Part shown: positions 62,843 to 64,000 of the stretch, one piece after another
Numbering within the stretch: position 1 is the stretch's first letter
Layout: each line of letters opens with the position of its first letter
Assembly (NCBI RefSeq): GCF_037154015.1
Contig: NZ_JBANRL010000001.1
Span: forward strand, 62,001-126,000
From: Altererythrobacter aquiaggeris
GTDB taxonomy: Bacteria; Pseudomonadota; Alphaproteobacteria; Sphingomonadales; Sphingomonadaceae
Reading direction: 5' to 3'
DNA length: 64,000 nucleotides
The notes under the pieces: model-generated
Database searches by the model: none
What the model was told of the DNA's origin: nothing
What the model saw: the letters and a program-made list of their open reading frames with translations, nothing else
Made by a program: the position numbers and the translations under genes

Positions 62843-62859
62843 GGTAAACAAGCCGTTAA
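62843..62859 (-). promoter_or_regulatory. Candidate CtrA binding site
   Basis: Read on the minus strand it is TTAACG-N5-TTTACC, which contains TTAA-N7-TTTA, one mismatch from the CtrA consensus TTAA-N7-TTAA. It lies 50 bases upstream of the PAS-like gene start. Confidence 0.45.
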
Positions 62860-62899
62860 GTTGTCCGGAAGACGCCAAAATTTTTCATGACGTCAGATT

Positions 62900-62941
62900 A
62901 CCGGTGCCGCGGCACCGGTGGCCGGGCCGGGCCGGGCCGGG
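62900..62941. repeat. Perfect 20-base palindrome next to a GGCCG-type tandem repeat
   Basis: ACCGGTGCCGCGGCACCGGT spans 62900-62919. It is followed by four and a half copies of a five-base GCCGG repeat to 62941. It lies just downstream of the DUF2141 stop on the minus strand and may be its terminator. There is no T run after it, so Rho or RNase processing would have to act. Confidence 0.7.
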
Positions 62942-62945
62942 ATCA

Positions 62946-63449
62946 TCAGAACATATACCGCAACCGGATGGTCTGGCTTACCGGTTTGCCCGCGACGTCA
63001 AACGCGGCATCGGCGAATTTCGGCGGCGCCATCATGACTTTGGCGTCACGCGAGAATCCGAACCCCTCCTTGGGGATCATCGACAGGGCGCGGTCCGCTT
63101 TGCCATTGTCGTTTTCGTCATGCAGCAGCGCGATGGCATAAGTGCCCGGCCTGACATTTCTGAAGGTCAGCACTGCGCCCGATCTGGCTGCGACGGCAAG
63201 TTTGACCGCTCTGGCATCGCCGCGGCAGGTTTTTGGAAAACCGCTGCTGTTGGCGGTCATGCAGGCGCGGATGACGCCCTTTTCGTTGCGCACGTCGGTA
63301 ATCCGAACCGTGACGTCAGCAGTTTTATCGGCATCAATGCCCGTCGATATCACCGCCGCAGGGGCTGGCACGGCACTGGCGAGCAGCGGCGCAGCACAAA
63401 TTGCGGCCACCACAGTCAGGGCGCGGAAATACCTTTGTCGGTGCCGCAC
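62946..63449 (-). CDS. DUF2141 exported protein
   Basis: About 167 residues. A signal peptide (FRALTVVAAICAAPLLASA) is followed by a beta-sandwich of the DUF2141 type: DVTVRITDVRNEKGVIRACM, FRNVRPGTYAIALLHDENDNGKADRALSMIPKEGFGFS with its calcium-site-like DENDNGKAD, and MMAPPKFADAAFDV. I used GTG 63449, which starts the signal cleanly; ATG 63488 would add 13 residues. Both overlap the membrane hydroxylase stop. Such proteins often sit by membrane hydroxylase genes. Confidence 0.82.
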   Translation of the reverse strand: MRHRQRYFRALTVVAAICAAPLLASAVPAPAAVISTGIDADKTADVTVRITDVRNEKGVIRACMTANSSGFPKTCRGDARAVKLAVAARSGAVLTFRNVRPGTYAIALLHDENDNGKADRALSMIPKEGFGFSRDAKVMMAPPKFADAAFDVAGKPVSQTIRLRYMF

Positions 63450-64000
63450 AGGTGATCCCAAAACCGGAAATACAGGCCGTAATTGCATGTGTAGCGCTCA
63501 TGATGCTGATTGTGATGGCTGGCGGTTATCACGTATTTACCGAATCTGGAATGAACAAACCGTTGGGGAAACAATTCCCAGCCCATGTGATTGGTCACGC
63601 CCATCAAGGTCATGATTGCCAGCACTGCGCCCAGCATGGCTACATGGATGGGGATCAGGAACACCAGCGCGGGGATGACAACCGCGCCGGTAATGGCTTC
63701 AACCGGATGGAAGCTCATCGCCGCCCACGCGGTCGGCGGACGGCTGGCGTGATGGACTGCATGGGCGATTTTGAAAAGACGCGGCCGGTGCATCCAGCGA
63801 TGCGTCCAGTAAAACCACGTGTCATGCGCCAGCAGGTATGCGATTAGTGACAGCGGCAAATACCACAGCGGGAAATCATTCCACCCTGTGTAAATCCGTG
63901 TCCAGCCGTGCGATTGCCAGCCCCAGGCGACAATCCCTGCAGGCACACCGTAAATCGCCGCGGAAGCCAGCGACCAGAATATTTCCTTCCTGATCTGCGC
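63416..64000 (-). CDS. Sterol desaturase/fatty acid hydroxylase family protein, 5' end outside the window
   Basis: The frame is open to the right window edge; about 194 codons are visible. It is a membrane di-iron hydroxylase with three histidine clusters: HDTWFYWTHRWMHR, FKIAHAVHHASRP and ITASHHNQHHERY. The last His box and FRFWDHLCGTDKG are family hallmarks. Family members hydroxylate fatty acids or carotenoids or make sphingolipids. The DUF2141 start overlaps its stop by 34 bases (GTG start), so they are coexpressed. Confidence 0.9.
   Translation of the reverse strand, partial: AQIRKEIFWSLASAAIYGVPAGIVAWGWQSHGWTRIYTGWNDFPLWYLPLSLIAYLLAHDTWFYWTHRWMHRPRLFKIAHAVHHASRPPTAWAAMSFHPVEAITGAVVIPALVFLIPIHVAMLGAVLAIMTLMGVTNHMGWELFPQRFVHSRFGKYVITASHHNQHHERYTCNYGLYFRFWDHLCGTDKGISAP

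Noticed and set aside
1-64000. tRNA, rRNA, CRISPR, phage or insertion sequence
   Set aside because: No clover-leaf, rRNA core, spaced repeats, integrase or transposase could be recognised; the gene content is core metabolism throughout.

Overview
The window reads as chromosomal DNA of an alphaproteobacterium, most likely Sphingomonadales and probably the Erythrobacteraceae. The basis is GC-rich coding sequence and a set of genes typical of that group: a DUF2497/PopZ-like protein beside TolC, UrcA, DUF1491, DUF2093, HemJ, an EI24 protein, a long-form HPF and a ThiS-ThiG fusion. It is dense core genome: about 72 protein genes, mostly in translationally coupled runs. I see no tRNA, rRNA, phage, transposon or CRISPR array.

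Layout. (1) 1-4232: the end of an FMN-binding glutamate synthase-type gene, then leftward BLUF photoreceptor, rho, hemJ and hemE. (2) 4233-4600: a non-coding gap with an AT-rich tract, DnaA-box-like sequences and six GANTC sites. It lies between hemE and the rightward ppsR-maf-aroE-coaE-dnaQ cluster. This is the gene order around the Caulobacter/Rickettsia origin, so it is my candidate oriC. (3) 8313-11194: hpf, ptsN, a thioesterase, DUF1491 and a SleB-type hydrolase. (4) 11338-18570: xthA, erpA, a CBS protein, a 2Fe-2S ferredoxin, an S9 peptidase, then the PopZ-like/TolC/isoaspartyl-methyltransferase-like cluster. (5) 18714-24816: class I fumarase, a LytS/LytTR pair, UrcA, a lipid-kinase-like protein and a metallophosphoesterase. 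(6) 24904-30274: rplM-rpsI, ctaA, a MerC protein behind a Zur-like palindrome, and thiSG. (7) 30517-37137: acyl-CoA ligase, gamma-glutamyltransferase, pyrD and a DUF885 peptidase. (8) 37440-43633: a complete suf operon (regulator, B, two unusual inserts, C, D, S, T, A). (9) 43654-52330: EI24 protein, sugar/nucleoside kinase, purD, xseA, DUF2093, M23 peptidase, rpmB and tadA. (10) 52451-64000: nadC with a second LytS/LytTR pair, an HD-domain protein, an envelope protease/DsbA block, hydrolases, a PAS-like protein of unknown role, DUF2141 and a membrane hydroxylase cut by the window edge.

How the parts fit. Heme synthesis is represented by hemE, hemJ and ctaA. Fe-S assembly is represented by suf and erpA, and it serves fumarase and the Fe-S proteins seen here. 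The leftward and rightward arms around 4.2-4.6 kb point away from the putative origin. Several envelope quality-control genes (two M48 peptidases, DsbA, M23, SleB, TolC, DUF885) are spread through the window. The most unusual points are the candidate origin, a degenerate isoaspartyl methyltransferase in the tolC operon, a DUF559 endonuclease-like gene inside the suf operon, a very long N-terminal extension on ribosomal protein S9, and purD/xseA with overlapping start codons.
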